Counted from the first letter of the stretch, positions 34,833 through 46,429 are shown. The stretch: 64,000 bases of DNA from UBA6263 sp049305865 (GCA_049305865.1 JBAQPP010000032.1:1-64000); one strand, 5' to 3'. The notes: a model not told the origin generated them from the sequence alone. Numbers and translations are program-made.

Positions 34833-36213
34833 TTATCAAAATATATTGCACGATTTTTTTTATCCTGAACATGACATTCAGAATCAGGTTTTGGCTATGA
34901 CTCAAAAATCTCTTATAGATTCTTTAGCTATCAGAGAGTCATGGTGAAAGATCAAAGAACATTTAATAAATTGAGAACTACCATCAGAATATCTTTATCT
35001 AGCATGAGCAGATATATATAATAAAAATTGTTATTCTGTAAACTCTCCATATCATGCAGTCAGCGTATTAGAAGCAGGATGATTACTCAAAAATGCAAAA
35101 GATTTGGATAAATATTTGTGATCTACTATTATCGATATATGATGTTGAAACTGAGCAAAACCAGCTAGTCTTTTAAAATATCTCAAATCAATCTGATTGG
35201 GTTCACATATAAAAAAATATATTTGATTGGACTGATCTGTATCTATGCTGAGAGCTACGGATGATAATTTTCATAAGGCAAGAGTACCAGATCTAGAATG
35301 CGAAGTATGAAAACAGAGATTTCAAGAGTTGAAATCAGACGACATCCAGTGAAAAAAAACTTTCACATTTCTATGATGAAGTCTATGAACTTTTACTGAT
35401 CCAAAAGAGTTGGATGATTTTTTGCAAGATCTTAGAAATAATATGTGACTAGAGGATACATTTGTAGCTACTGTTTTTACAATGCCAGAAGAAAATAATA
35501 ATGATGAAATGTCAGATAAAGAACTTAAACAATTACAAAAACGATTTATGAAAGCTGAGAGAGAAAGATATGACGTCAATAATCTTCGAGAAACTGAGAA
35601 GCAAAAAGATGTCGATATGCTTAGAAATATATGAGTAGATTCTATCACTACAGATGATTTAGATTTAGACTTTTTCTTTGATGAATTTAGTCAAAACTTA
35701 ATAGATAGAAAAATATTTAATAAAGATATAAATATATGATGAGAAATAATATTCCCCAAATGATTTGTAATGGATAGTCCAGGAACGCTATTAGATAAAG
35801 AATTTTTCCTTCCAATGGTAGAAAAAAAAATAAAAGATTTTTCAGAAAGTATATACAATACCAATCAGTCTAGAGAATTTGTTTTAAATTTCTTTGATAA
35901 ATATTTACATGTAGATATGAATAAAATAGCTTATAAAGCTAAGTGGAATGAACAAACTCATACAATGGAAATATTCGTAGAATGCTTAGATAATGTGAGT
36001 CTACATATGCCAAATGAAATCGTCAATAAAAAAAAATGAGATAAAATCATGATACACTCATCACATAGGTTCCATCATGATGAGATAGAAAATAAATTTG
36101 ATACAAACTGATTTGAAATATTGGATGAGTTGCAGATATGATGAGATCTAGAATTATTAAAGAAATTAGTTCATGAAGAACTCATGAAAATATATATTTT
36201 AAAGAAAAAATAA
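34813..36213 (+). CDS. EgtD-like (histidine-specific type) SAM-dependent methyltransferase
   Basis: A 466-residue protein. Helical N-terminus, then SPYHAVSVLEAGG, the SAM site STIIDIGCGNGAKPASLL, YIGLDGSVSMLRAT, FTFLGGSLGTF and a C-terminal MIHSSHRFHHDEIENKF near a second substrate-binding region. This order matches the EgtD family (PF10017). EgtD trimethylates histidine, but the substrate here is unproven. An insert of about 90 charged residues in the middle is unusual. It overlaps the TrmB-like gene by 20 bases, so they are translationally linked. Confidence 0.8.
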
Positions 36214-36243
36214 CCCAAAATCGACCAATAATTATACCAATCA

Positions 36244-36269
36244 AAATCCCTATATTATGGGATTTTTTT
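36244..36269 (+). terminator. Terminator after the EgtD-like gene
   Basis: AAATCCC-tatattat-GGGATTT followed by T. Confidence 0.8.
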
Positions 36270-36273
36270 ATTT

Positions 36274-36339
36274 GTTGTAAAATAGTGACAACAGTTTTTG
36301 CTAGGTAAGTATTGTTATTTACCTACCAATATATAAATT
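36274..36339 (+). promoter_or_regulatory. Repeated promoter module, copy E (before tRNA-Asn)
   Basis: GTTGT ... ACAAC inverted repeat (36274-36291), then AGTTTTTGCTAGGTAAGTA, then a -35 TTGTTA (36312-36317) and a -10-like TATAAA/TAAATT near 36332-36339. The stretch ACAACAGTTTTT..TAG..AAGTATTG is nearly the same as at 42108-42134. Confidence 0.5.
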
Positions 36340-36370
36340 ACAAAATGTCAAGTATATGAATTAATTTAAT

Positions 36371-36555
36371 TGCCAAGCAGTCTAATGGTATGACATCCGA
36401 CTGTTAATTGAGACGCTATGAAAATCTAATACTTTTTGAAGATTTTCAAACGTCGAAATTATATTTACCATCACAATAATTCCTGATTACATTTCAGACT
36501 TATTTGGATTGTAAATATAATCGGAAGGTTTCAGGTTCGAGTCCTGACTTAGCAG
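36371..36555 (+). tRNA. tRNA-Asn (GTT), split by a 113-nt insert
   Basis: Exon 1 (36371-36407) holds the acceptor 5' strand TGCCAAG, a D arm and the anticodon stem/loop TCCGA-CTGTTAA (anticodon GTT). Exon 2 (36521-36555) holds TCGGA, a variable region, the T arm TCAGG-TTCGAGT-CCTGA and acceptor CTTAGCA with discriminator G, as is usual for tRNA-Asn. Joined, they form a normal cloverleaf with one mismatch in the acceptor (C4-A69). CCA is not encoded. The insert lies 3' of the anticodon, at 36/37 or 38/39 (two bases ambiguous). Confidence 0.85.
36408..36520 (+). other. Structured insert in the tRNA-Asn anticodon loop (intron-like), copy 1
   Basis: 113 bases. GACG (36412-36415) pairs with CGTC (36451-36454) around a hairpin GAAAATCT/AGATTTTC (36420-36427 and 36440-36447). 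A second hairpin is TATATTTAC/GTAAATATA (36460-36468 and 36511-36519). The blocks AATTGAGACGC and ACGTCGAAATTATA recur at 53090-53148 with almost the same spacing (33 versus 34 bases) and the same two-hairpin plan, although hairpin sequences differ. It is too short for a group I intron and lacks a terminal G. It may be a new small tRNA intron or a mobile structured element. Confidence 0.75.
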
Positions 36556-36584
36556 AAGTATTTTAACTATTTACTATTATAAAG

Positions 36585-38402
36585 ATGAAAAAAATCATAA
36601 CTAATGAATCTTATAGAAATGATTTTGCTAATAAATTAAGAGAATTAAGATGACAATGATTAATTTGAAAAGAAATTGCTGAAAACTTACTAAAAACAGA
36701 AGTATCTAAAGAAAAATATGTACAAAGCAAATTATCTTTTCCTGATTTGTGCACATTATTCTGTCAAGAACCTTCAGTATACAAACTTAATTTATTACTT
36801 AAATATTCAAAAGTTAATAATCTTTCATTTTCTACAAAAGAAATAGATGTGATTCAAGAAAAGATTATCGATTTATTGAGATATAGCTGTAGATGTAATA
36901 AAAGCGATGCTATAGAGATGTTAACTTTAGCTTTTGATATTCTACCATTATCTTTTGTAAAAGAGAATATTTTAAAATTACTTAGCAATATCTATGAAGT
37001 GCATGATAAGGTAGAAGCATATTATTCAAAATGACATAAACTTGTTCATCCAAGCTATAGCGAAAACCATGGTAAAAATCTTGAAGTAATTAGATCAAAA
37101 AATGTATTTAGAAGAGGCTGAATGACTGATTATTATGCAGAACATGATTTATTTAGTTGTGAAAAATCTTTAATAAAAATAGTTAACTTGATTTTAACCA
37201 AACAAAGAGACGATGATTTTATTTATGACGTTTTTATCAGATTGGCTAAGTTCAATATAGGATTAAACAGTATAAATAGTGCTGAATTCAAAACAATATG
37301 TTTGAATAAAGAATCGATAAAAGAATTATTTAAAGAGGAGAGAATAAAAAATGCAAATATTTCTAAAGGTAAAATACTTCTTTATATGTTACATAACTGA
37401 ATATCTTTTTCTCATCAGGAAATAAAAGAATTATTAGATGAATATGAAATAATGAATGAATCTACTTGGTCTATAAATTATTGGGAATGGAATACAAGTA
37501 GTGAATCAGATGATTTTTTTCCATCTTACGATAATAATCCACTTGCAGAACTTATTGATAGTGATTGACGAGAATATATTGCAGGTCAACTAATTAATGC
37601 AGAAAAAATTGATTATGAAAATATTAAAAGATTAAAAAAATGGATTCCTTTAACAAAAATATTGTCACTCTATTCTAAAAAACTTACTACTAAATTTGTA
37701 AATGAAAATTACGAAAAATTGTGATGTGGGGAGGATCAAATAGAATACATTATTAAAAATATAGAAATTAAAGATGGAGATATTCTAAACATTCCAATTC
37801 GAAACTTTACTATAAATGAAAATAATGCTGAATTCATCTATAAACATATTAATATTACTAAAATTACTAACGAAAATTGAGCCTGTATGTTTAGACGATT
37901 GAAGAAAAAATGATTAAATAATAGTTATCATACTATAGATATTAGTTCACGAATATGTCTCCAATGAGATGATGAAAAAGAATTTATAGAATACATTATA
38001 GATAAGTCAGATATGTCATTGGATTTTCTGTATAACTTACAAAAAACAATAAGGATGCATAAATTCCATTATAGAGAATTTTGGATTAAAAAAATCATAG
38101 AAAATACAAAAACTATAGCCGATTACGATAGACTTTTAAATTTTTTGTCTTCAGATAGCAAATCGTCAGACCGATTAAAAACAACGCGAGATTTACCACT
38201 TTGAATTTCTCTTTATTATCACTTATTTGATGATGTAGCCCCAAACGCTAAATGATTTCCAGAATCTATATATTCAAAACTCCTAAAGGAGGGAAAAATA
38301 AATTTAGAAAAATCCATACCACAAATATTGCCTGATTGTGATATTCCTAATTTTGAAATTCTTATGAAGTTGAAAGAAGAAAAAAGTCAAAAGAAAAATT
38401 AA
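36585..38402 (+). CDS. Lineage-specific soluble protein, unknown
   Basis: A 605-residue frame with UGA glycines spread along its length. The N-terminus contains a helix-turn-helix-like stretch (LRELRGQGLIGKEIAENLL). The rest is helical with regular hydrophobic spacing that suggests a repeat or solenoid. Cys pairs SCRCN occur near residue 105. No family recognised. It starts 30 bases after tRNA-Asn and may be on the same transcript. Confidence 0.75.
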
Positions 38403-38445
38403 TTTCTTCTTAAATAAAAATCATTTATCATATATCATTATCACA

Positions 38446-38640
38446 ATGAATAAAGCAAATAATTCTAAAAACTCAAAATATCAAAAAGAAAATAAATCTA
38501 ACAAAAAAAATACAGAAAAATCTGATTATCAAAATTTTAAAGACAAAATAATTTACATCAATTCAGATGATGCAGAGGTCACTATAGGATATGATTTATT
38601 AAAACAGACAAGATATGTCCAGATCAATAGCATAAAATAA
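38446..38640 (+). CDS. Small hydrophilic protein, unknown
   Basis: A 64-residue ORF, Lys/Asn/Ser-rich at the N-terminus (MNKANNSKNSKYQKENKSN), with a short folded-looking end (EVTIGYDLLKQTRYVQINSI). It lies in a same-strand run between 36585 and 47625 with short gaps. Function unknown. Confidence 0.6.
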   Translation: MNKANNSKNSKYQKENKSNKKNTEKSDYQNFKDKIIYINSDDAEVTIGYDLLKQTRYVQINSIK

Positions 38641-38669
38641 ATAACTTTTACAACTTACAATAATTACAA

Positions 38670-39788
38670 ATGACTAAAAAAATTAACAAGCCAACAACAA
38701 CGCCTTTGGACTCATGAAAACAAGATCCTTTACTCCAAATAAAATCTAAAACACAAGAAGAAATTAAGGATTCTCTATACATAGATATAAGTGATGTCGC
38801 ATGATGATTTAATGAAATATTCAAAAATGATTTGTGAAATATTATCCAAAATATGCTTCCATGAGATCAGGAAAAATTCATGTGACTTCAGGTGATTTGT
38901 GCAGAGAAAACAAAATGATGAAAAACTACAGATTTTAAATGAATCGATTTGGCTCTAGAAAGTTTTTTAGAGAATCCTGAAAATAAAAAAGTGATAGTAA
39001 GTTTTATGCCAAAGGAATATTTGTTAGAACACAAAAGTCCGATTTTTAATTATCTCCTAGCAAAGAAAAATATTAAATTTCTACAACTACCTTTTACTCC
39101 AAAACGATTCTTAGCTTTTTTCCAAGTACAAAATCGAAATGAGGATGAATCAAATGAGAGTTATACAGCATATAAAAAAATCATTACATCCTACATTAGT
39201 TCTATATTCCACACAATGCAAAACAAAATACAAAACTTCGATACAATGGAAGTAAAGGACAGACTGCTATCTATATATGACGTATTACAATCAAATAATT
39301 TCAATGATATAAAAGAGAAACAAGATAGATTGATATCACTAATGAAGATAGAGATACCACATTTAAAAGATTATTCTGATAAAGACATACTAGAAAAGAT
39401 CGCTAATGTTTACGTAAAATCAGAACAAGATCATAAATATCGGTCAAAAAAATCTGAAGAAATGATGTCAATAATACAAGATTGAAAAACTAAATTTGTT
39501 ATAAATTACACTAAACCATGACAAAAATATGTGTTACTAATTAATGCTGATGGAGAACTAACATTTGCTTCCAAAGATCTCTTATTACACAAACATATAG
39601 TCCACAATATATGAGAAGAAGAAAGATCAGTCCTATGATGATGAAGGATCGAAATAAAAGAAAAATACAAAATATTTAAAATATATGATCGTAGTTGAGA
39701 TTTCTGAAAGATATGAGATGAGGCAAATAATGCTCTAACTCTACTTATCAATTCACAATATCCCGATTATAAGGTCATCATCCAATAA
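38670..39788 (+). CDS. Lineage-specific protein with N-terminus shared with the next gene
   Basis: A 372-residue frame starting MTKKINKPTTTPLD. It is soluble and mainly helical. The middle (FLQLPFTPKRFLAFF) and the Gly-Gly-Gly segment before RIEIKEKYKIF are the most structured parts. Its leader and first ten codons nearly duplicate those of the gene at 39836, so one may have seeded the other or both carry a common N-terminal tag. Function unknown. Confidence 0.75.
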
Positions 39789-39835
39789 TATAATAATATA
39801 AAATTAATAATTTTTACAATTTATAATCATTCCAA

Positions 39836-41383
39836 ATGACTAAAAAAATTAACAAACCAACTACAACAGAAACACAAGACACAAGAAACTTACAAACAAA
39901 AAATTGAGAGGTATTGGACAATCTTTCTAACTGAACGGGCTTAAATTTAGATCAAGAAGTTCTAAAAAGCTTATTAAAAAACGACGATCTCAAACAAGAA
40001 AATTTACAAAAGATTAAATCAATACAAGATATTGATAACTTGGTAAGCGAATCAATGAAAACTTTAGATTCTAATACAATAAATAAATGTGTTTTACTTT
40101 TACAAAATTATAAAAACTCATACTTACGCACAAAATTACATTTTTTAGTTCAATACTTTATAGAAACTAATCAGATACTAGATATGAATGAAAAATTTTT
40201 AGCTTTATCAGAAGATGCTAGAATATTGATTGCAATATACCGAAGTGAAATAAATAAATATTGATACTCATGTGGTGGATGATTCTGATATTACAAGACA
40301 CCTACTTCATGTTGATGATGTATATCCTGAAGAGAAAATATGGAAAAAGCGAATCTTGATCATCTAGCAAAATATATATGAGACAGACAGTACCAAGTTC
40401 CCAAAGAAAGAATACAAAACGCTCAATCAAATTTTCTTAAAGAATTTGGTTGAAATATAGAAAATCCTACAGATGAACTAGATAAAATTATCAAGATGTA
40501 TTCATCAAAACTAAAAGATTGTGAAGAAAAAATAAAGACAAAAAATGCTATAAATAAGATTAAATCTACTAATAAAGATATCCTTGATGATGATGTTTTT
40601 GAATCCATTCCAGGACTTGTATGACACATTGTTAATCAACCAGATTCATCAAATATACAGGTGGATATACAAAATAAAGTGGCTGCTTATATACAATGAA
40701 CCAGCAGAGATTCTAAATCAGCCTGAATGGAATACGGAAATTATGTAGCCGCACGGTATAACTGAAAAAGAAAAGATGTTCATATTGTTTATAGAGATGC
40801 TTATTCTTCATCCAGAGACGACCGATCACTTTGTTTTAGTAAATTAGAAATACAAAAAACTGAGACAAAAAATGATAAAATTTTTGTTACTGTAAAAGCT
40901 AGTAGTGATACCAATTCTAGAACATATACTTTCGATTTCCCATTAGCAAAAGAAGATAAACCATGATTATCTAAAGAGGATCAAGAAAAGTTTATCCAAA
41001 CTTTCGAGACTAAGAAAAAAGAAATCATGCTTGAACAAATTAAAAAATATGAAAGCAATACAATGCCAGTATATTGTTTACCTCCAGAAATGACTTACAA
41101 TAATATGCCATGATGAGATGTCCCTTATATTACACCGACAATATCTAGTGAATATATAGATAAACAAAACTGAATTTGAGTCATAGTAATTTACAAACAA
41201 ATCGACCACTGTGCAGCTCACAAGAGACAATTAGCTCGAGAATGACGACTTATAAAACAAGATGGGAATTGCGATAGAGTAATATACGAAAATATGCGAG
41301 ATGCTGAAAGATTATCTTGAAAACAAATCAAAATGGTTGCTCAAGAAATACTACAAAATCATTTAAATAAAAAATCAGATTAA
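39836..41383 (+). CDS. Lineage-specific protein with a Cys-rich putative metal site
   Basis: A 515-residue frame starting MTKKINKPTTTETQD. Around residue 145 it has YSCGGGFGYYKTPTSCGGC followed by ISG, a C-x(n)-C-x2-C cluster that could bind zinc. The C-terminal part is mixed alpha/beta. The 5' leader and N-terminus match the 38670 gene. No family recognised. Confidence 0.75.
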
Positions 41384-41406
41384 ATATTTATTTCTTAATT
41401 ACGCCA

Positions 41407-42036
41407 ATGGAAGATCCAATAATACAAGAAATTAGAGATTGATTTGACGAATTATTCCTCTGATCAGAATCCCAGTTAACACCGACTACCAAGGAATTAT
41501 TTCAAATATTATGAATAGATTGATTTGCAGAAATATATCTTCAATCCAAAAAATATTGATTCGCAATTTCTCAAAAAATACTTCAAGACCTAGTAAAGTT
41601 ATCATTTGTCGTTTATAGTAATCTAGATAAACTCCCAATAGAAACAAAAGTAATCCTACCACAAGAAAATTGATCACATAAATTTATCGTGACATCACTA
41701 CCAGAAAATTTTATGCGTGGTAATTGAGATTCTAGATTTGAAAAAGAAGATACAAATGTACTTTTCCTAGTCTCTACTTGAGATGATATGCATGCCAAAA
41801 TTGCAGAAAAACTCGGATTAAAATCAAAATTACTATGAGAGTTTAATATTTTATGATGAGCTTGGATAGATATAGACCACCAAAACAAGTCTCTCAATAT
41901 ACGTGATGATTCTGGTAGTTATTGATCATGTTCCAATCAATTTGTAGAATGGATGTTACAAGACTATAAAGACCAATGATATACAATTACAATAAATATG
42001 AAGGACCAAAGAGAATTTTTCACACAAGAATATTAA
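41407..42036 (+). CDS. Lineage-specific protein, unknown
   Basis: A 209-residue frame starting MEDPIIQEIRDGFDELF. Acidic, mixed alpha/beta, no membrane segment, with several UGA glycines. It lies 23 bases after the 39836 gene and is likely co-transcribed with it. An imperfect stem AAATAATCC/GGATTATTT follows at about 42049-42088. Confidence 0.7.
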
Positions 42037-42093
42037 TATAATTTAAAATAATCCTGAGCTGAAATAATATTTGGTTTGGGATTATTTGATAGT

Positions 42094-42159
42094 GTTGCTA
42101 ATGTACTACAACAGTTTTTATTAGTCAAGTATTGATTTAATAAAAAATATTTATATAAG
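42094..42159 (+). promoter_or_regulatory. Repeated promoter module, copy D (before the aromatic attenuator)
   Basis: GTTG ... CAAC inverted repeat (42094-42111), then AGTTTTTATTAGTCAAGTA, -35 TTGATT (42132-42137), a 16-base spacer and -10 TATAAG (42154-42159). This would start an RNA about 20-25 bases before the leader peptide ATG at 42187. Confidence 0.6.
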
Positions 42160-42186
42160 AAATAGTACTTTAAAAAATATTTCCTC

Positions 42187-42267
42187 ATGAAAACAATCAA
42201 TCAAATATTATTCACTACATATTTCTACTATTTCAAAAATAGGAAGGATTTTTCGTATTGAATATAG
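42187..42267 (+). CDS. Leader peptide rich in Tyr and Phe
   Basis: A 26-residue ORF whose core is LFTTYFYYF (residues 8-16), followed by KNRKDFSYGI and a TAG stop. Eight of the 26 residues are Phe or Tyr, five of them in a row. The AGG-AAG codons overlap the antiterminator arm of the following attenuator. The residue before Ile is a UGA glycine, so the peptide is invisible to standard-code tools. It probably senses charged tRNA-Phe and/or tRNA-Tyr by ribosome stalling. Confidence 0.7.
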
Positions 42268-42327
42268 ACATATAATTTCAAATACAGCAGGCCTTCCTAA
42301 TCAAAACAAAAGGGAGGCTTTTTTTAT
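42241..42327 (+). promoter_or_regulatory. Transcription attenuator with mutually exclusive hairpins
   Basis: AGGAAGG (42241-42247, inside the leader ORF) is a perfect complement of CCTTCCT (42292-42298), forming an antiterminator. GCCTTCC (42291-42297) alternatively pairs with GGGAGGC (42312-42318) to form a terminator followed by a run of T (42319-42325). A ribosome stalled at the Tyr/Phe codons would leave AGGAAGG free and allow readthrough into the GNAT gene. A ribosome reaching TAG would cover it and give termination. Confidence 0.75.
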
Positions 42328-42343
42328 TCTTTGAATAACAATA

Positions 42344-42973
42344 ATGAAATTAAATATACAATGAAACGATTTTTTTATCCAAGATTTAGATAAGAATAAT
42401 TTGGATAATCTATCTAAAAAATTAAGTGAGTGGCAAACAAATGAAAACTTTATGAGATTCCTCAAGGATACTCCCATGTCTCCAAAAGAAAATTTTGACA
42501 TCTTGGAAAGTAAAATATCTGATAATAAAAATATTAGTAAACTTATAATACAAGAATCTCCAAAAGAAATTGTCGGTTTTGTGCTTTTTGATGAATTTGA
42601 TAGCTTTCAAAATTCCCTGGAATCCTACACAAGGATAGATCCAAATCTAGCTAAAATGTGACTATGATCTAAGTTTAGAAAAATGATTATTGATAATCTA
42701 CTGTTATCAGATTCTATATCCAAAATTATATCATGGCATTCAGCTCGAAACAAAGCAAGTCTATGTATCAACAGAAACGCCTGATTTAAACTAATAGATT
42801 TTGTTGAAGAAAAAACATTTCTACCAAATATAAACAAAATTACAGATGATTTTAAATGGGAAATAGAAAAAGAAGATATATTAGATCCTCATAAAAATAA
42901 TATCATAAAAACCAATCACGATAAAATTATTCAATGATTGATTCAACATGAATTACTAGAGCTTTTAAAGTAA
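42344..42973 (+). CDS. GNAT-family N-acetyltransferase
   Basis: A 209-residue protein. It contains EIVGFVLFDEFDS, then YTRIDPNLAKMGLGSKFRKM (the acetyl-CoA loop in Q/RxxGxG/A form) and SARNKASLCINRNAGFKLI (the N-x-x-S-x-x-x-N-x-G-F motif). This identifies a GNAT enzyme. The acceptor is unknown. Control by an aromatic leader suggests a link to Phe/Tyr metabolism or tRNA charging, which is inference. Glycines include UGA. Confidence 0.85.
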
Positions 42974-43137
42974 TATTTTGTTTGTTAAACTTTCTCCAAG
43001 TGTCTTTTATCCATCAAATTGTTTTTATAAATTTTCAGAATGAAAATTTGCGTTTTTTTTAATTCTGAATAGAATTGTAGTATGCTGTTTAAAAGCTTCA
43101 ACAACTTATATCACTATTTATAATTTAAGTATTTCTT

Positions 43138-43893
43138 ATGGATACCAATCTTATAGATCAACTCTCTTATTATGGTTTCTCAGATAAAGAAGCTAAGGTT
43201 TATCTTACATGTTTAGAACTATGATCTAGTCTTGCAAGTACTGTTGCTAGACGCGCAGAGATAAATAGATGAACAACCTACTCTATCCTAGAAGACTTTA
43301 AAAGAAGATGAGTTGCTAGTGAAAATATTAGGGACGAATTGAAATATTTTAGTGTTCTTAGCCCCAATATATTATTCAAAAGAGAAGAAGAAAAATACGA
43401 AAAGATGAAGTCTACATTACCAGAACTTTTGGCTATTACAGAAAAATTTGGCAATAGACCCAAGACTCAATTTTTTGAGTGACTAGAATGACTCAAGAAA
43501 ATATTCGATGAAGTCCTTAGTGCTGGGGATAAAATGGCTAGTCCATACCTTAGTTTTGTATGAACCAATGAAATGGATCCTAGAGTAGAGAAATATATTT
43601 ACAATGAATTTATACCACAAAGAGCAAAAATAAAAACCAAAACTAAAGCTATTATGTCGCGTGATAAATCTCAATATATGGACTATCACAAAAAATCTCA
43701 TAATACATTGATCGTAGATAAGCCACTCTTTGACTTGTGAAATGAGATTGTAGTATACTGATCAAATAAGGTTGCTATACTCATGTATGATACAGCAGAG
43801 ATGTCATGATTGACAATTGAAAGTCAGACTTTACATGATGGATTGACCAGCCTTTTTAACCTCATACGAGATATTTATAAAAAGAAAAAATAA
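43138..43893 (+). CDS. TrmB-like transcriptional regulator, intact paralogue
   Basis: A 251-residue protein. N-terminal winged helix (LSYYGFSDKEAKVYLTCLEL, then AEINRGTTYSILEDF) and a C-terminal sensor domain (TQFFEGLEGLKKIFDEVL, AEMSGLTIESQ). It resembles the interrupted copy at 34062 over its length. TrmB proteins usually bind sugars or other small molecules and repress or activate neighbouring genes. AT-rich upstream sequence with AAATTTGC and ATTCTGAATAGAAT is a candidate operator region. It precedes the 43919 gene by 25 bases. Confidence 0.88.
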
Positions 43894-43918
43894 TATATTT
43901 TTAAAATACTTGTGTAAT

Positions 43919-46414
43919 ATGAATAATTCAGAAACTTCTATATGATGACATATCAAATCAGCATGAAAGAAATTTTATCATGGATTAATTGGTAAACTAA
44001 GTCTTTTTGATATTACAAAAATAGTTTCTTACAATGATATAAATTGAAACCCAAAACAAGACCGACCTGAATTAAATTGAAATATAAGTCACATATACAT
44101 TGGCAAAATGAATGAAGAAGAAGTTTGAATATATTCAGATGATTTTCTAAAATGAATATTATTATATTATATTGGAGCTACTACAGAATGAGAAAAAATC
44201 TCTCTTGAGCTTGCAAATTGTGTGAGTGAAGTATTGTGAGAAAATATGGAGTGATTTATGGATTTTAAAAAACAAAAAGAGTCTATAGAGGATCTTATCA
44301 AAAAGAACTTTTGAAAAAAAATAGCAAAAACAATTGATATAATAGATTTGGAATCTAGACATCTAGAGTTATTTGCAGAACTTAGAAAATACGAAAAGAA
44401 AATAAAAACTGAAGCAGTGGAAAAATGACTTAGCATATGAGAACTAGATCAGACTCCATCATTTGATAAATTTGAATTTTTAGATTATGATAAGGCACCT
44501 AAATTACCAGATTACGAATTTAGTTTTAGTAGTTTAGATATAGCTAAATATCTCTATCGAGTATGTAAAAATAATGCTCTATTTTTTGACAAAATCAAAG
44601 CAATTAAACCAGAAAAAGCAAAATCAGAATTTTATCCTATTATTGAAATTGCTATACGTTTGACTGATTTTTTGAATTGAGTAAATATCCAATGATGAGC
44701 AACTAAACAGAAGCATTACGATGCTATCATCAGAGAAATTATCAATCCCTATAAAAATATATCTCAATATCCTGAAATAGTACAATTAAGAGAGTTTTGT
44801 AAACAGAGAATATGAGACAGAAGTTTTGAAACTATCTATATGGATGGTAATTCCAAAAAATATAGAGCATTCACAGAAAAAATAAATTCTGAAAAAGCTT
44901 CATCAAGTAAAATAAAAATATATACGCGCTTACTTGCACTAGCCTCATTGACTACAATATGGACCCCCAAAGTTATTGATCATTATAGAACAAAAGAACT
45001 TCAACAACAGACACAAGAAACGATAAAAGAAATATTTGAAAATAAAAGACTTACTCGATCTTGAGAATATTGACGATGAGAATATACATGAAAAGAGAAA
45101 ATAGAACGGACAAATAAATACATAGATAATATTTACAATAGATTTTTGTTGCGCTATGGTAGTACATGAAAACTTGATTCGATAGCTTTTAAAGCAAAAA
45201 TAGCTGACCGTATAAATGATCAAGAAGTTCTTGATATGTTATGAAGTAGTTGATATGGTTCAGACGTATCTCCTATAGAAGATATAGTAATAGATGATTA
45301 TATTATAGCCAAAGATAGATGAGAATTTAGAACACTTTGAATCAATACGACACCATATTCTCAATATTTAAAACATACAGATGCTTTTATAAATACAATA
45401 TTATTAGAAAAAGATTTTGAAACAAACCGAGATGAATCTCTAAAAACCGCAGAATATAGGTGAATTTCAAATACTATGAAAGTTGTAGATAATATCTGAC
45501 CATATTCACCTAAATATCAATGATACTATCCTTCTATAACCTATGTGTATCAATTAGCTAAAATCAAAAAATGATGAAAAGATTATATAGTAGCTACTTG
45601 AAGTCCATCTTATAGAGATTTTAAAAAATCAGAATATTATGAACTATACTCTTCTAGATGAAAAGAATTTGCAATAGACTTTCTAAGACAGACATATCCT
45701 GTAATTAACCAAATTTTGGATCAGTATCTCATACGTTATTATAGATTTTATAGTAACTCACTAAATATTACAGAAGACTGATCATTTAAGGCTGGTAAGG
45801 AAACCCTGAGATCAGATTTGATTGAACTTCTGATAAAAGATTTTCTAAAAAAATGATTGCTCTACAAAACAAAAGCAGACGATATAAAAACAATAATCAA
45901 TTACATCGATACTTTTGTAATAGAAAACAATCAAACTCTCAAAAATATGAATCTTTGAATAAACGAAAAGCTATTACCAAACTGAAATTTGGATAGATAT
46001 GAGGACGAAATAAAAAATACTTTAAATATAGATCATCCAGAAAAAGAAAAGATACAATCACAATATATAAGATCTACAAGAGGCGAATTACAAAAAGATT
46101 ACGTACTCGAAGAAATATTGTGAAGATATATATCATCTGAGTGAAACCCATATTTTATATGACTTACAAAAGTCGATGGTAAAACATATATCTGTGCTAG
46201 AGAGGAATTTCCATCAGATTATTATACGGGTCGTTATTATACTTTAAAAACTTGAGAAATAATAGCTCAAGATTATTTTAAAACCAAATCAGATTTTCTT
46301 CAAAAGAAAATATTACTCGAAAAAAAACTCAAAAGTGCTTCACAAACTCACGTCAATGTAAATGAGAAATCAAAACCAGATATTTTTACAAACTACATAA
46401 AGAATAATCCATAG
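43919..46414 (+). CDS. Large lineage-specific protein, unknown
   Basis: An 831-residue frame with many UGA glycines. It has a charged helical N-terminus. One weakly hydrophobic stretch near residue 340 (RLLALASLTTIWTPKVIDHY) could be a membrane or buried helix. The C-terminal half is Tyr/Asp-rich and alternates beta and helix (FIGLTKVDGKTYICAREEF). It probably shares a transcript with the TrmB-like gene. No family recognised. Confidence 0.78.
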
Positions 46415-46429
46415 CTAAATTTTAAAGCT

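Noticed and set aside
36408..36520. Group I intron in tRNA-Asn
   Set aside because: Too short for the P3-P9 core and lacks the terminal G. A different kind of insert is more likely.
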